From an uncultured bacterium (GTDB lineage: Bacteria > Bacillota > Negativicutes > Veillonellales > Veillonellaceae): a DNA stretch of 37,007 nt. Of this stretch, positions 7,792 through 17,076 are shown one piece after another (positions within the stretch are counted from its first letter, which is position 1; each line of letters begins with the position of its first letter). The stretch is from positions 1 through 37,007 of the forward strand of contig CAJMLW010000016.1 in the NCBI GenBank assembly GCA_905214495.1. The letters run 5' to 3'. The notes beneath the pieces were generated by a model. It made no database searches. It saw nothing but the letters and a program-made list of their open reading frames with translations, and was not told the origin of the DNA. The translations under genes and the position numbers were made by a program.

Positions 7792-8745
7792 ATGGCATTT
7801 GAAGACGGCAAAAAACTTAAAATTTTCACAGGTAACGCAAATCCAGAGTTGGCAAAGGAAATTTGTGATTATTTAGGTTTGCCTTTAGGTGAAGCATTTG
7901 TAGGTCGCTTTAATAATGGCGAAGTACAAATTATGATTGATGAAAGCGTACGTGGCAAAGATGTATTTATCATTCAACCAACTAGCTATCCTGTAAATGA
8001 TAACTTAATGGAATTAATGGTAATGGCTGATGCATTAAAACGTGCTTCTGCTCGTCATATTACAGCAGTAGTTCCTTACTACGGTTATGCACGTCAAGAT
8101 CGTAAAACTCGCGGTCGTGAACCAATTACAGCTAAATTAGTAGCTAACTTAATGCAAACTTCTGGAATTACACGGCTTGTAACAATTGATTTGCATGCAG
8201 GTCAAATCCAAGGCTTCTTTGATGTGCCAGTTGACCATTTATACGGTGCATCCATTTTAGCTAAATACATTAATGAAAAACATCTTGAAGATGTTATCGT
8301 TGTATCTCCAGACCTTGGCGGTGTTACAAGAGCTCGTGATTTAGCTGACCGCATTGGTGCGCCAATTGCAATCATCGAGAAAAAACGCCCTGAACCAGGC
8401 GTAGCTAAAGTTATGAACCTCATTGGTGATGTAAAAGGCAAAAACTGTATCATCGTTGATGATATTGTAGACACTGCAGGTTCCCTTGTAGAAGGTGCTA
8501 AAGCATTAGAAGAGTTTGGTGCAAAATCTGTTATGGCCGCTGTTACTCATGCTGTTTTGACAGACCCAGCAAGTGAACGCATTGCAAATTCTAATATTAA
8601 AGAGCTTATCGTAACAAATACAATGCCATTACCAGAAAATTGCAAATTAGATAATGTAACGCAATTATCGGTAGCTCCATTATTAGGTGAAGCAATTATG
8701 CGTATCTTTCACGAAGTTTCAGTAAGTAATTTATTTGATAAATAA
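7792..8745 (+). CDS. prs: Ribose-phosphate pyrophosphokinase (PRPP synthetase)
   Basis: A 317-residue cytoplasmic enzyme that makes PRPP from ribose-5-phosphate and ATP for nucleotide, His, Trp and NAD synthesis. Signatures seen: the N-terminal GNANPELAKEICDYLG; the ATP-binding YYGYARQDRKTRGREPITAK; the metal-binding VTIDLHAGQIQGFF; and the PRPP loop CIIVDDIVDTAGSL. Length is typical. The ATG at 7792 follows GGAGAAATGAAAGGG. It is 10 bases from pth. Its product links directly to the PurR regulator encoded upstream. Confidence 0.97.
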   Translation: MAFEDGKKLKIFTGNANPELAKEICDYLGLPLGEAFVGRFNNGEVQIMIDESVRGKDVFIIQPTSYPVNDNLMELMVMADALKRASARHITAVVPYYGYARQDRKTRGREPITAKLVANLMQTSGITRLVTIDLHAGQIQGFFDVPVDHLYGASILAKYINEKHLEDVIVVSPDLGGVTRARDLADRIGAPIAIIEKKRPEPGVAKVMNLIGDVKGKNCIIVDDIVDTAGSLVEGAKALEEFGAKSVMAAVTHAVLTDPASERIANSNIKELIVTNTMPLPENCKLDNVTQLSVAPLLGEAIMRIFHEVSVSNLFDK

Positions 8746-8755
8746 TAGGTGATTC

Positions 8756-9334
8756 TTGAAATTAGTAGTAGGCCTTGGAAATCCAGGCAAGCAATATGAA
8801 ACGACAAAACATAATATTGGTTTTATGGTTATCGATGCTATTGCAGATAGCGTATCTCACACGCCTTGGAAAGAGGAACAACGTGCTGAGGTTTGCAGTA
8901 TTACTGTAGATGGTGAGAAGGTATTGCTTGTAAAGCCACAAACATTTATGAATGCAAGTGGTGAGTCTGTAGGTCCATTAATGCGATACTACAAGATTAA
9001 TCCATCTGATGTGTATTGTATTTATGATGATATGGATTTACCGGTAGGCAAATTACGTATTCGACCAAATGGTAGTTCTGGTGGGCATAATGGGATTAAA
9101 TCTTTAATCTCCCATATAGGAACAGAAAATTTTCCGCGTTTTCGTGTAGGTATTGGTCGTCCATTACCACAATGGACTGTCATTGACCACGTGTTAGCAC
9201 CATTTAGTGAAGAAAATCAAGAGAAAGTACAAAAAGGTATCAAAGATACAGTAAAAGCTGTATTAGGCACCTTAGAGGTGGGCATAGACAAAGGGATGAA
9301 TCAGTTTAATCCTAAGCGTCGTCCACAGCGATAA
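8756..9334 (+). CDS. pth: Peptidyl-tRNA hydrolase
   Basis: A 192-residue enzyme that recycles peptidyl-tRNAs released from ribosomes. It starts MKLVVGLGNPGKQYETTKHN, with the conserved Asn and the catalytic His of TKHNIGF, then VKPQTFMNASGESV, YDDMDLPVGKLRIR and GSSGGHNGIKS. Length is typical for bacterial Pth. The start codon is TTG at 8756 with TAGGTGA just upstream, and no ATG is available before the conserved N-terminus. It follows prs by 10 bases and ends at a terminator. Confidence 0.96.
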   Translation: MKLVVGLGNPGKQYETTKHNIGFMVIDAIADSVSHTPWKEEQRAEVCSITVDGEKVLLVKPQTFMNASGESVGPLMRYYKINPSDVYCIYDDMDLPVGKLRIRPNGSSGGHNGIKSLISHIGTENFPRFRVGIGRPLPQWTVIDHVLAPFSEENQEKVQKGIKDTVKAVLGTLEVGIDKGMNQFNPKRRPQR

Positions 9335-9345
9335 ATAACATGCAT

Positions 9346-9382
9346 AAGGGCATGAGTCTCATTGAGATTCATGCCCTTTTTA
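9346..9382 (+). terminator. Terminator after pth
   Basis: A 15-bp stem (9346-9360 with 9364-9378, one G-U pair), a 3-base loop ATT and a T run. The ribosome site of the next gene starts right after the T run, so the decarboxylase needs either read-through or a promoter inside pth. Confidence 0.85.
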
Positions 9383-9392
9383 CGAGGTATAT

Positions 9393-10874
9393 ATGAGCAA
9401 TCAAGAAAAAATGCCTTTTGTAGAGGCTTTAGAATCATATAAGGAACAACATTTTGTGCCTTTTCATACACCTGGTCATAAGATTGGTGTTGAAGCGCCT
9501 CAGTTACTAAAGGACTGGATGGGAGCAGCACTGCCATATGATTTAGGAGTTATGTATGCTCTAGATGATCTACATGAACCTGAAAGAGAGTTAAAAGAGG
9601 CGCAAGACTTAACAGCTGAATTATATGGAGCTGAGTATTGTTGGTTTTCTATTAATGGTACTACTGCTTTGATTGAAGCCATGATTATGGGGACTGTAGG
9701 GCCTAATGAAACGATTATCATTCCTCGGGAAGCGCATCGTTCGGTTATAAGTGGATTAGTGTTATCTGGTGCAAAGCCCGTCTATATGGATTGCCAATTT
9801 GACGTACGCTGGGGCATTCCATTAGGTGTGTCGTTGGAGGACGCTGTTAAAACAATGGATGAGCATCCAGAGGCAAAGGCAATCCTCTTAGTTTACCCCA
9901 ATTATTATGGTGTAGGTGTAGATATTGTAAATATCGTACAAGAAGCACACAAACGAGGTCTGCTTGTTCTTGTTGATGAAGCTCATGGACCACATTTACC
10001 ATTTTCAGAAATATTACCTATTGAAGCCATTGCGTCAGGTGCAGACTTAGTGGCACAAAGCACGCATAAATCGGTAGGTTCTTTGACGCAAACCTCTTGG
10101 CTATTAGGGCAAGGCGATTTAATTAATAAACGCCGCATTACACAAATGCATCAGATGTTACAAAGTACGAGTCCTAATTATATATTTTTAGCATCCCTTG
10201 ATATGGCGCGCCATCAGTTGGCTACGGAAGGTAGAAATTTGGTAAATCATGCTGTGTCATTAAGTTTACAACTACGACGTGAATTGGAAGCCATAAAGGG
10301 CATTTCTATCATGTCAAGCAAGGATGTAGATAGATCTAACTATGATGTAACAAAGGTGTTGATTGATGCCAAGGAATTGGGGCTTACCGGTGTGGATTTC
10401 GAAAAACGATTACGTGCTCACCATATCGAAGTTGAACTTGTGCAGGCGCATCATGTGTTAGTACTCATCACGATAGGTGATACAGAAGAATCTATCATGA
10501 CTCTTGTAAAGGCTGTACAGGCTATAAGCAATGAGATTTGTAGTAATTCATCTTTAACAAATCGTGCTGGTGAACAAATAGAGGAACGTACTGAGACTAT
10601 TCAGTCAGCTACCATTCTGCCTATTCCTGTTGTACGTATGACACCGAGGGAAGCTCTTTATAAGGAGCGTAGATCCTGTATGTTCGAGTCGGCGTTACAT
10701 CATATTTGCGGTGAAACCATTGCTTATTATCCACCGGGAATTCCCTGTATAGCCGTAGGTGAAGAGATTACAGAATCTGTGTTACAATATATACAACAAC
10801 GGCGTGCATTGGGGTATATGCCAAATGGTGCAGCCGATATGAACTTAGAAACGATACAGGTTGTAGAGGAGTAG
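9393..10874 (+). CDS. Orn/Lys/Arg decarboxylase family PLP enzyme (YaaO/SpeA-like)
   Basis: A 493-residue PLP-dependent fold-type I decarboxylase. The N-terminus has FVPFHTPGHKIG, the family signature. The PLP region shows LVDEAHGPHLPF and QSTHKSVGSLTQTSWL, where the Lys near residue 226 should bind PLP. The C-terminal domain has MTPREALYKERR and ETIAYYPPGIPCIAVGE, as in the short Gram-positive arginine/lysine decarboxylases. The substrate (Arg, Lys or Orn) cannot be read from the sequence; the product would be a polyamine or its precursor. In B. subtilis yaaO also lies just before tmk. ATG 9393 follows ACGAGGT; tmk starts 2 bases after the stop. Confidence 0.88.
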   Translation: MSNQEKMPFVEALESYKEQHFVPFHTPGHKIGVEAPQLLKDWMGAALPYDLGVMYALDDLHEPERELKEAQDLTAELYGAEYCWFSINGTTALIEAMIMGTVGPNETIIIPREAHRSVISGLVLSGAKPVYMDCQFDVRWGIPLGVSLEDAVKTMDEHPEAKAILLVYPNYYGVGVDIVNIVQEAHKRGLLVLVDEAHGPHLPFSEILPIEAIASGADLVAQSTHKSVGSLTQTSWLLGQGDLINKRRITQMHQMLQSTSPNYIFLASLDMARHQLATEGRNLVNHAVSLSLQLRRELEAIKGISIMSSKDVDRSNYDVTKVLIDAKELGLTGVDFEKRLRAHHIEVELVQAHHVLVLITIGDTEESIMTLVKAVQAISNEICSNSSLTNRAGEQIEERTETIQSATILPIPVVRMTPREALYKERRSCMFESALHHICGETIAYYPPGIPCIAVGEEITESVLQYIQQRRALGYMPNGAADMNLETIQVVEE

Positions 10875-10876
10875 AG

Positions 10877-11563
10877 ATGGGGACTTTAATCATACTAGAA
10901 GGTGGCGATGGCAGTGGTAAAGCTACACAAACAAAGTGCTTGGTAGAACGATTACAAGCAGAAGGTCATCGTGTGCGCAGTGTTAGTTTTCCAAATTATG
11001 ATAGTGATGCATCGATGCCGATTAAGATGTATTTATCTGGCCAATTTGGCACGGATGTAGACTCGGTTAATCCCTATGTAGCAAGCTCAATGTATGCTAT
11101 CGATCGTTTTGCATCCTTTAGAATGGACTGGCAGTCATTTTATAATGATGGAGGCATCATTATTGCTGACCGGTATACGACGTCAAATATGGTTCATCAA
11201 ATGGTGAAATATACAGATGCGGATAAACGTGTCCAATTTTTAGAATGGTTGGAAGACTTTGAATTTGTTAAGTTTGGTTTACCTCGTCCTGATGCGGTAT
11301 GTTTGCTTGATGTTCCGTTAGACGTGACGGAATCTTTGATGGCAGAGCGAACTGGTAAAACAGGGGGAGAGACAGGGGATATACACGAAGGAAATAGAGC
11401 GTATTTACACGCTGTTCACAATGCCTATGATGAATTGGTTGAACGTTATCAATGGCATCGTATTTCCTGTGCCCAACAAGATGAATTTGGAACTTTTACA
11501 ATGCGCAGTATAGAATCTATACACAATGACATTTACAATGTGATAAAAACTATATTGAGATAG
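10877..11563 (+). CDS. tmk: Thymidylate kinase (dTMP kinase)
   Basis: A 228-residue kinase that phosphorylates dTMP to dTDP for DNA synthesis. The P-loop EGGDGSGKATQ is at residues 8-18, the DRY motif in IIADRYTTSNMVHQ, and a lid-like segment ERTGKTGGETGDIHEGN near 155-170. The residue after the P-loop Lys is Ala (A16) where most TMPKs and P-loop NTPases have Thr or Ser; T17 follows. It is a little longer than the usual ~210 residues. ATG 10877 follows GAGGAG inside the end of the decarboxylase gene, suggesting coupling. A terminator follows. Confidence 0.88.
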   Translation: MGTLIILEGGDGSGKATQTKCLVERLQAEGHRVRSVSFPNYDSDASMPIKMYLSGQFGTDVDSVNPYVASSMYAIDRFASFRMDWQSFYNDGGIIIADRYTTSNMVHQMVKYTDADKRVQFLEWLEDFEFVKFGLPRPDAVCLLDVPLDVTESLMAERTGKTGGETGDIHEGNRAYLHAVHNAYDELVERYQWHRISCAQQDEFGTFTMRSIESIHNDIYNVIKTILR

Positions 11564-11585
11564 ATACAATCATATATCTTAGGAC

Positions 11586-11615
11586 ATGGCGACTCTTTAA
11601 AAAGTCGCCATTTTC
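11586..11615 (+). terminator. Terminator after tmk
   Basis: A 9-bp perfect stem (11586-11594 with 11603-11611), an 8-base loop and a short T run. A TATAAT at 11619-11624 directly after it may serve as the -10 box for holB. Confidence 0.7.
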
Positions 11616-11652
11616 CTATATAATAGTAATATTGGACAGGATAGGAGGGATT

Positions 11653-12693
11653 ATGACATATTTTGATAATGTAATCGGTCAAGATACGATTAAAAACCAC
11701 CTAACTGAATTGGTAAAACGGCAAACATTACCACATAGCTTGTTGTTCTATGGAGAGGCTGGACTCGGTAAACTTGATATGGCTATAGGGTTAGCATCGT
11801 TGATTTTAGGACGGCAGGTATTTCCAGGCCATAATGGGGCTGAATATCTAGAAGAGGTAAAAAATGCACGCCTTGCCAATGGTGAAAGTGAAAATAAAAT
11901 AGAAGCGGAAGGTTTGCCTATTTATATGGATAAGGGGGATGCATTTTGGATTCGTCCTATGAAATCAACCTTAAAAGTAGAACAATGGTATTGCCTATTG
12001 CAAGATCATCTATCTGTTGCTGGTCTTGGAAACCGCGTCGTTATCATTGAAGACTTTCACATGGCCAATGCTATTATGGCGAATGCCATGTTAAAAACGA
12101 TTGAAGAACCACCGGCACAGGTGTACTTCATTATTATTACGAACAAGATTAATCTTGTGTTGCCAACAATTATTTCACGGTGTATGGGTGTGGGCTTTCA
12201 ATCCGTTTCGGCTGAAAGTATTTGCTACGCATTGCAGCAACGTGGTATTACAGGAAACATAGATGAAGCTATTTCGATGGGCCATGGTAACCCTGCTGTT
12301 GTGGAAGCATTAGTACAACAGGGAACGATAGCCATGTTGGAATTAGCGTTAAAATGGATGCGAGCGCTAGGATCTGATTCACGATGGTTTTCAAAGATTG
12401 CCATATGGTGTGAGTCATTGACCCGTGACGATGCATTGGATTTAATGCATTGGTTACGATTGTTAAGTCGCGATATGATGGCCCTTAAATGTGGTGCTAC
12501 CATAGAGCAACTACAAGTACCCATGCATAGAACAGTATTATTAGAATTATTACCGCATTGGCCAATGGCCGCTTTAGCAACTGTAGCACATGAAACATTG
12601 CGCGCGGAACAGGCATTGCGGTTACACATAAAAATCGCTCTCGTGATGGATGGTCTTAGTATCGCCCTTCACGATGCTCGTGAGGAGGTTTAA
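11653..12693 (+). CDS. holB: DNA polymerase III delta' subunit
   Basis: A 346-residue clamp-loader subunit of the replicative polymerase. The N-terminal AAA+ domain has NVIGQDTIKNHL, SLLFYGEAGLGK (P-loop), VVIIEDFHMAN in place of a Walker B, LKTIEEPPAQVYFIIIT, and the sensor SRC motif in IISRCMGVGF. The zinc-module cysteines typical of DnaX are not seen here. Length fits HolB (about 330). ATG 11653 follows AGGAGG; the frame extends to a TTG at 11632, but that lies at the predicted transcription start. The stop abuts the start of ricT, so the two are translationally coupled. Order holB-ricT is conserved in B. subtilis. Confidence 0.9.
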   Translation: MTYFDNVIGQDTIKNHLTELVKRQTLPHSLLFYGEAGLGKLDMAIGLASLILGRQVFPGHNGAEYLEEVKNARLANGESENKIEAEGLPIYMDKGDAFWIRPMKSTLKVEQWYCLLQDHLSVAGLGNRVVIIEDFHMANAIMANAMLKTIEEPPAQVYFIIITNKINLVLPTIISRCMGVGFQSVSAESICYALQQRGITGNIDEAISMGHGNPAVVEALVQQGTIAMLELALKWMRALGSDSRWFSKIAIWCESLTRDDALDLMHWLRLLSRDMMALKCGATIEQLQVPMHRTVLLELLPHWPMAALATVAHETLRAEQALRLHIKIALVMDGLSIALHDAREEV

Positions 12694-13539
12694 ATGGTAA
12701 CCATCGTTGGCGTACGATTTAAAAAGGCTGGTAAAATTTACTATTTCTTACCTGGCGAAGAAACTTTAACAATCGATGATGGCGTCATTGTAGAGACAGC
12801 GCGTGGCGTTGAATATGGTACGGTTGTAATTGGACCAAAAGAGGTGGCAAAGGATTCTTTGGTGATGCCGGTTAAAGAAGTAATGAGGAAGGCCACACCT
12901 AAGGATTTACAACAATTAGAAAAGAATGAGGAACGAGAAGAAAAAGCCTTTGCTATATGTTTAGAAAAAATTGCGAAGCGCAAACTGCCGATGAAGCTAA
13001 TTAATGTAGAATACACATTTGATATGAATAAAATTGTATTCTTCTTTACTGCTGATGGGCGCATCGATTTCCGTGAACTTGTAAAAGATTTAGCCACTGT
13101 TTTTAGAACGCGTATTGAGTTACGTCAAGTAGGTGTTCGAGATGAAGCTAAAGTGTTAAATGGCATAGGTGCCTGTGGCAGACCTTTATGTTGTTCTAAC
13201 TTCTTAGGCGATTTTTCACCTGTATCGATTCGCATGGCTAAAGATCAAAATTTAAGCTTGAATCCTACTAAGATTTCTGGTGTATGTGGTCGACTTATGT
13301 GTTGTTTAAACTACGAAGACGATTTATATAAAAAGGGTGGAGACCTATATGTGAAGAAGGATAGAACTCCATCGCCTCGCGACGTAGAGCCACCAGGTAT
13401 CGGTAAAGAGGTCGTAACTGATGAAGGTATCGGCAAGGTTCTTAAGGTAAATCATCATAAACATACAGTTAAGGTTCAGTTGGAGGCAGGTCGAACCATT
13501 GATTTAAAATGGTCTGATGTGGCATTGCCAGATGAATAA
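12694..13539 (+). CDS. ricT: RicT (YaaT) PSP1-domain regulator of RNase Y
   Basis: A 281-residue PSP1-domain protein. In B. subtilis RicT (YaaT) forms the RicAFT complex with YlbF and YmcA, binds [4Fe-4S] clusters and directs RNase Y to maturation of some mRNAs. Here both cysteine motifs are intact: CGRPLCC (C161, C166, C167) and CGRLMCC (C198, C203, C204). The N-terminus VGVRFKKAGKIYYF and the EYGTVVIGP segment are typical. The ATG follows GAGGAGG at the end of holB and directly abuts its stop. The partner genes are not in this window. Confidence 0.93.
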   Translation: MVTIVGVRFKKAGKIYYFLPGEETLTIDDGVIVETARGVEYGTVVIGPKEVAKDSLVMPVKEVMRKATPKDLQQLEKNEEREEKAFAICLEKIAKRKLPMKLINVEYTFDMNKIVFFFTADGRIDFRELVKDLATVFRTRIELRQVGVRDEAKVLNGIGACGRPLCCSNFLGDFSPVSIRMAKDQNLSLNPTKISGVCGRLMCCLNYEDDLYKKGGDLYVKKDRTPSPRDVEPPGIGKEVVTDEGIGKVLKVNHHKHTVKVQLEAGRTIDLKWSDVALPDE

Positions 13540-14260
13540 TCAAGAGCAACTCGATGATTTGATTATCGATGATTTAAAGATATATCAGAGGCAAGATCAA
13601 TTTCGCTTTTCCTTTGATGCTATTGCATTGGTTCATTTTTGCCGATTTAATCAGCGTCATCGGTATATAGACTTAGGCACCGGTACAGGGGTATTACCGT
13701 TAATAGGTACATCTCTAGGTGCTGGTCATATTACAGGTGTTGAGATTAATGATGTCATGGCTAACATGGCTGAACGCAGTGTTCTATATAATCATAAATC
13801 TAATGTTATATCCATAGTTCAAGGTGATTATCGCACTATGAATTATCAGCAATTTGGTTCGAAACCTTTTGATGGTATTCTAGTGAATCCTCCTTATTTT
13901 GACCATCGACGAGGTAAAGTGCCTAATAATCATCATCTTAGCTTGTCATTACATGATAGTTGTACTTCTATTGATGATGTATGTACATCGGCTTCTCGAT
14001 TAATCAAAAATAAGGGGCGTTTATGGATGGTTTATAGTGCTCCTCGTTTATCAGAGCTCATACATATATTAACGGCTGTTAGATTTGCTGTTAAACGAAT
14101 ACGCATGGTTCATGGTATGATTCATAAATCGGCTAAAATCGTTTTGATTGAGGCCATAAAGGGCGGCGAACAAGGGTTAATCGTTGAGCCGCCATTAATC
14201 GTATATAGCCAACCTAATGTGTACACGGAGGAGGTGTCTCGTTGGTATGAACGAAAATAA
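13532..14260 (+). CDS. trmN6: tRNA1(Val) A37 N6-methyltransferase-like (YabB/TrmN6)
   Basis: A 242-residue class I SAM-dependent methyltransferase. Motif I is YIDLGTGTGVLPLI (about residue 45), and ILVNPPYF is the N6-adenine methyltransferase NPPY motif. The N-terminus DLKIYQRQDQFRFSFDAIAL is characteristic of the YabB/TrmN6 family, which methylates A37 of tRNA1(Val) in E. coli; the Firmicute target is less certain. I chose ATG 13532, which overlaps the ricT stop by 8 bases; an alternative ATG at 13517 exists and neither has a clear Shine-Dalgarno, so coupling is likely. Confidence 0.85.
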   Translation: MNNQEQLDDLIIDDLKIYQRQDQFRFSFDAIALVHFCRFNQRHRYIDLGTGTGVLPLIGTSLGAGHITGVEINDVMANMAERSVLYNHKSNVISIVQGDYRTMNYQQFGSKPFDGILVNPPYFDHRRGKVPNNHHLSLSLHDSCTSIDDVCTSASRLIKNKGRLWMVYSAPRLSELIHILTAVRFAVKRIRMVHGMIHKSAKIVLIEAIKGGEQGLIVEPPLIVYSQPNVYTEEVSRWYERK

Positions 14261-15092
14261 CAAGGGCACCTTGTATTTAGTGCCTACGCCGATTGGTAAT
14301 TTAGAGGATATGACGTATCGTGCTGTACGGATACTGGGTGAGGTTGATGCTATTGCAGCAGAAGATACACGTCATACCGGTATATTGTTAAAGCATTTTG
14401 GAATTAGTAAGCCTTTAATTTCTTATCATGAACATAATAAGGAAGAAAAGGGAAATGCTATTATAGAGATGTTATTAAAGGGGAAGAATATCGCTTGTGT
14501 TAGTGATGCGGGCATGCCGGCCATATCTGACCCTGGTGCAGACCTTGCATCGAAGGCCATTGCACAAGATATTTCCGTTGTACCTTTACCGGGTGCTAAT
14601 GCAGCGTTAACGGCGCTCATTGCATCTGATTTAGATACTAAACAATTTACATTCTTTGGGTTTTTACCAAAGCGTGGAAAACATAGAAATAATGCTCTCC
14701 AGCTTATGGCGAAACAACGGGGAACGTTAATATTTTACGAGGCACCTCATCGTTTACAAGAGGTTCTCTGTGATATGTATGAGGCTTTTGGTAATCGACC
14801 AATTACGATTGCCCGCGAGGTAACTAAAAAGTTCGAAACCTTTTTACGTAGTGATTTAGCTTCTATTTGTGATGACTTAGATCAAATTATCTATAAGGGC
14901 GAATTTGTCTTAGTGATAGGTGGTTGTGAGACGGGTGAACCGACTGATGATAAGGAAGAACAACATGTATCTTATGAAGCAGCCGTAGCCGAATTAGTAG
15001 AAATAGGAGTACCAAAGAAGGAAGCTATTCGCGAAGTAGCAAAACGCTTTGGCGTTTCTCGCCGTGAGGTTTATAATATTGTAGAGCGATAA
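14247..15092 (+). CDS. rsmI: 16S rRNA C1402 2'-O-methyltransferase RsmI
   Basis: A 281-residue tetrapyrrole-methylase-fold enzyme that 2'-O-methylates C1402 of 16S rRNA. Signatures: GTLYLVPTPIGNLEDMTYRA, AAEDTRHTGILLKHF, ISYHEHN, CVSDAGMPAISDPG and FYEAPHRLQEVL. A C-terminal helical segment (EAAVAELVEIGVPKKEAIRE) is usual for RsmI. The ATG at 14247 overlaps the end of trmN6 by 14 bases; GGAGGAGG lies 12 bases upstream, slightly far. In B. subtilis yabB and yabC (rsmI) are also neighbours. Confidence 0.94.
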   Translation: MNENNKGTLYLVPTPIGNLEDMTYRAVRILGEVDAIAAEDTRHTGILLKHFGISKPLISYHEHNKEEKGNAIIEMLLKGKNIACVSDAGMPAISDPGADLASKAIAQDISVVPLPGANAALTALIASDLDTKQFTFFGFLPKRGKHRNNALQLMAKQRGTLIFYEAPHRLQEVLCDMYEAFGNRPITIAREVTKKFETFLRSDLASICDDLDQIIYKGEFVLVIGGCETGEPTDDKEEQHVSYEAAVAELVEIGVPKKEAIREVAKRFGVSRREVYNIVER

Positions 15093-15123
15093 CACTTTCA
15101 TAAGTGATGAATAGAAGGAGATT

Positions 15124-17076
15124 ATGATGGGCGATACAAAAAAGACATTTTATATTACAACTCCAATTTATTATCCTAGTGCTAAATTGCATATAGGGCA
15201 TACATACTGTACATCTGTAGCTGATACAATTGCCCGTTTTAAACGTTTAGCTGGTTATGATGTACGATTCTTAACTGGTTCTGATGAACATGGTCAAAAA
15301 ATTCAACGTGCTGCTGAGGCACAAGGTATTACACCATTAGAATATACGACTAATATTGTCAATGGATTTAAAGCATTATGGGAAAAAATGCATATTTCCA
15401 ATGATGATTTTATTCGTACAACTGATGCACGTCATGAAAAGGTAGTTCAAGAATTATTTACAAAAGCCTATGAAAAAGGCGATATTTATAAAGCTGAATA
15501 CGAAGGTTGGTATTGTACACCTTGTGAATCCTTCTGGACTGAACAAAAACTTGGTGAAAATCACACATGCCCAGATTGTGGCCGTCCTGTAGAGCGCGTT
15601 AAAGAGGAAAGCTATTTCTTTAAACTTGGTAAATATACAGACCAATGGCTTAAATTTATTGAAGAAAATCCTGATTTTATTCAACCTGAATCTCGTCGCA
15701 ATGAAATGATTCAGTTCGTAAAACAAGGTCTTGAAGATTTGGCTGTTTCTCGCACATCTTTTGATTGGGGAATTAAGGTTCCATTTGATCCTAAACACGT
15801 TGTGTATGTTTGGTTCGATGCACTAGTAAACTATATTAGCGCATTATCTCCTTTCGATGGGGATGGTGAATTATATAAGAAATTCTGGCCAGCAGATCTT
15901 CATTTGGTGGGCAAGGAAATTGTTCGTTTCCACACTATCATTTGGCCTATGATGCTCATGAGCCTTGAGTTGCCATTGCCTAAAAAGGTATTTGGTCATG
16001 GCTGGATGATTGTAGATGGTACCAAAATGAGTAAATCTCTAGGTAATGTTATCGATCCAAATCCATTGATTGATACATATGGTGCTGATTCTTTGCGTTA
16101 TTATTTGTTAAGTGAAATTACATTAGGCCATGATGGAAACTTCACATTGCCTAATTTTGTAACAAAAATCAATGCAGACTTATCTAATGACTTAGGTAAC
16201 TTGTTGAATCGTACCATTGCGATGATTGAAAAATATCATTGTGGTATCATTACAAAAACTGATGATGTAGATGATTTAGATAAAGAAATTTCTTCCTTGG
16301 CAGAACAAACGGTGGCAGATTTTGAAGCCCAAATGGAAGCTATGGAATTGAATAAAGCCCTTAAAACAGTATGGGCTTTCATCAGTCGCATGAATAAATA
16401 CATCGATGAAACTATGCCTTGGGTATTGGCTAAGAGTTCTGAAGAGGCGGATGTATTACGTTTGAAATCTGTTATGTATCATCTTGCTGAAAGTTTACGT
16501 ATCATCGCTGTTCTCGTAAGCCCTGTTATTCCTGTAGGGGCGCCAAAGATTTGGGACCAATTGGGTTTAGCTGGTTTTGATCATGTCCAATTAGATGATG
16601 TATGTACATGGGGTGGTATTCCAACTGGTACAAAGGTCGTAAAAGGTGAGCCAATTTATCCCCGTTTTGAAGTTCCAGAAATGGTAGAAATCGCTGCTGT
16701 AGAAGAAAAAACCACAGAATCTGTTGATACGTCTAATATTACACCTTTAAAAGAAAATATTAGCTATGATGACTTTGAAAAATTGGATCTTCGTGTCGCT
16801 AAGGTTGTAAGTTGTGAAAAGGTACCTAAGTCTAAAAAATTATTGAAATTTGTATTGGATATTGGCCTTGAAGAACGCACTGTATTAAGTGGTATATCTC
16901 AATATTACGAGCCAGAATCTATGGTTGGTAAAAAGGTGATTTACTTGGCAAACTTGAGCCCTAAAAAGATGATGGGCATAGAATCTTATGGTATGATTTT
17001 ATCCGCTTCTGATTGGGAAGAACATTTAGAAGTTACCAATATTGAATCATTACCAGCGGGGAGCATTGTAAAATAA
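15124..17076 (+). CDS. metG: Methionyl-tRNA synthetase
   Basis: A 650-residue class I synthetase charging tRNA-Met. HIGH is at residues 23-26 and KMSKS at about 301-305. A zinc-type insertion has CTPCESFW and CPDCGRP. The anticodon-binding helical domain follows. The C-terminal ~110 residues (YDDFEKLDLRVAKVVSCEKV) are a Trbp111-like tRNA-binding domain, giving the long MetS form of Firmicutes. The start lies after GAAGGAG; ATG 15127 is an equal alternative. No T-box leader fits in the 31-base gap after rsmI. The stop overlaps the tatD start by 1 base (TAATG). Confidence 0.96.
   Translation: MMGDTKKTFYITTPIYYPSAKLHIGHTYCTSVADTIARFKRLAGYDVRFLTGSDEHGQKIQRAAEAQGITPLEYTTNIVNGFKALWEKMHISNDDFIRTTDARHEKVVQELFTKAYEKGDIYKAEYEGWYCTPCESFWTEQKLGENHTCPDCGRPVERVKEESYFFKLGKYTDQWLKFIEENPDFIQPESRRNEMIQFVKQGLEDLAVSRTSFDWGIKVPFDPKHVVYVWFDALVNYISALSPFDGDGELYKKFWPADLHLVGKEIVRFHTIIWPMMLMSLELPLPKKVFGHGWMIVDGTKMSKSLGNVIDPNPLIDTYGADSLRYYLLSEITLGHDGNFTLPNFVTKINADLSNDLGNLLNRTIAMIEKYHCGIITKTDDVDDLDKEISSLAEQTVADFEAQMEAMELNKALKTVWAFISRMNKYIDETMPWVLAKSSEEADVLRLKSVMYHLAESLRIIAVLVSPVIPVGAPKIWDQLGLAGFDHVQLDDVCTWGGIPTGTKVVKGEPIYPRFEVPEMVEIAAVEEKTTESVDTSNITPLKENISYDDFEKLDLRVAKVVSCEKVPKSKKLLKFVLDIGLEERTVLSGISQYYEPESMVGKKVIYLANLSPKKMMGIESYGMILSASDWEEHLEVTNIESLPAGSIVK

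Noticed and set aside
11632..11652. TTG start giving holB seven extra residues
   Set aside because: It lies at the predicted transcription start, and AGGAGG points to ATG 11653.
12225..12629. 134-codon frame antisense to holB, and similar long antisense frames inside msrAB, prfC and ppk1
   Set aside because: These are shadows of well-supported genes, with no ribosome sites and no domain-like sequence.
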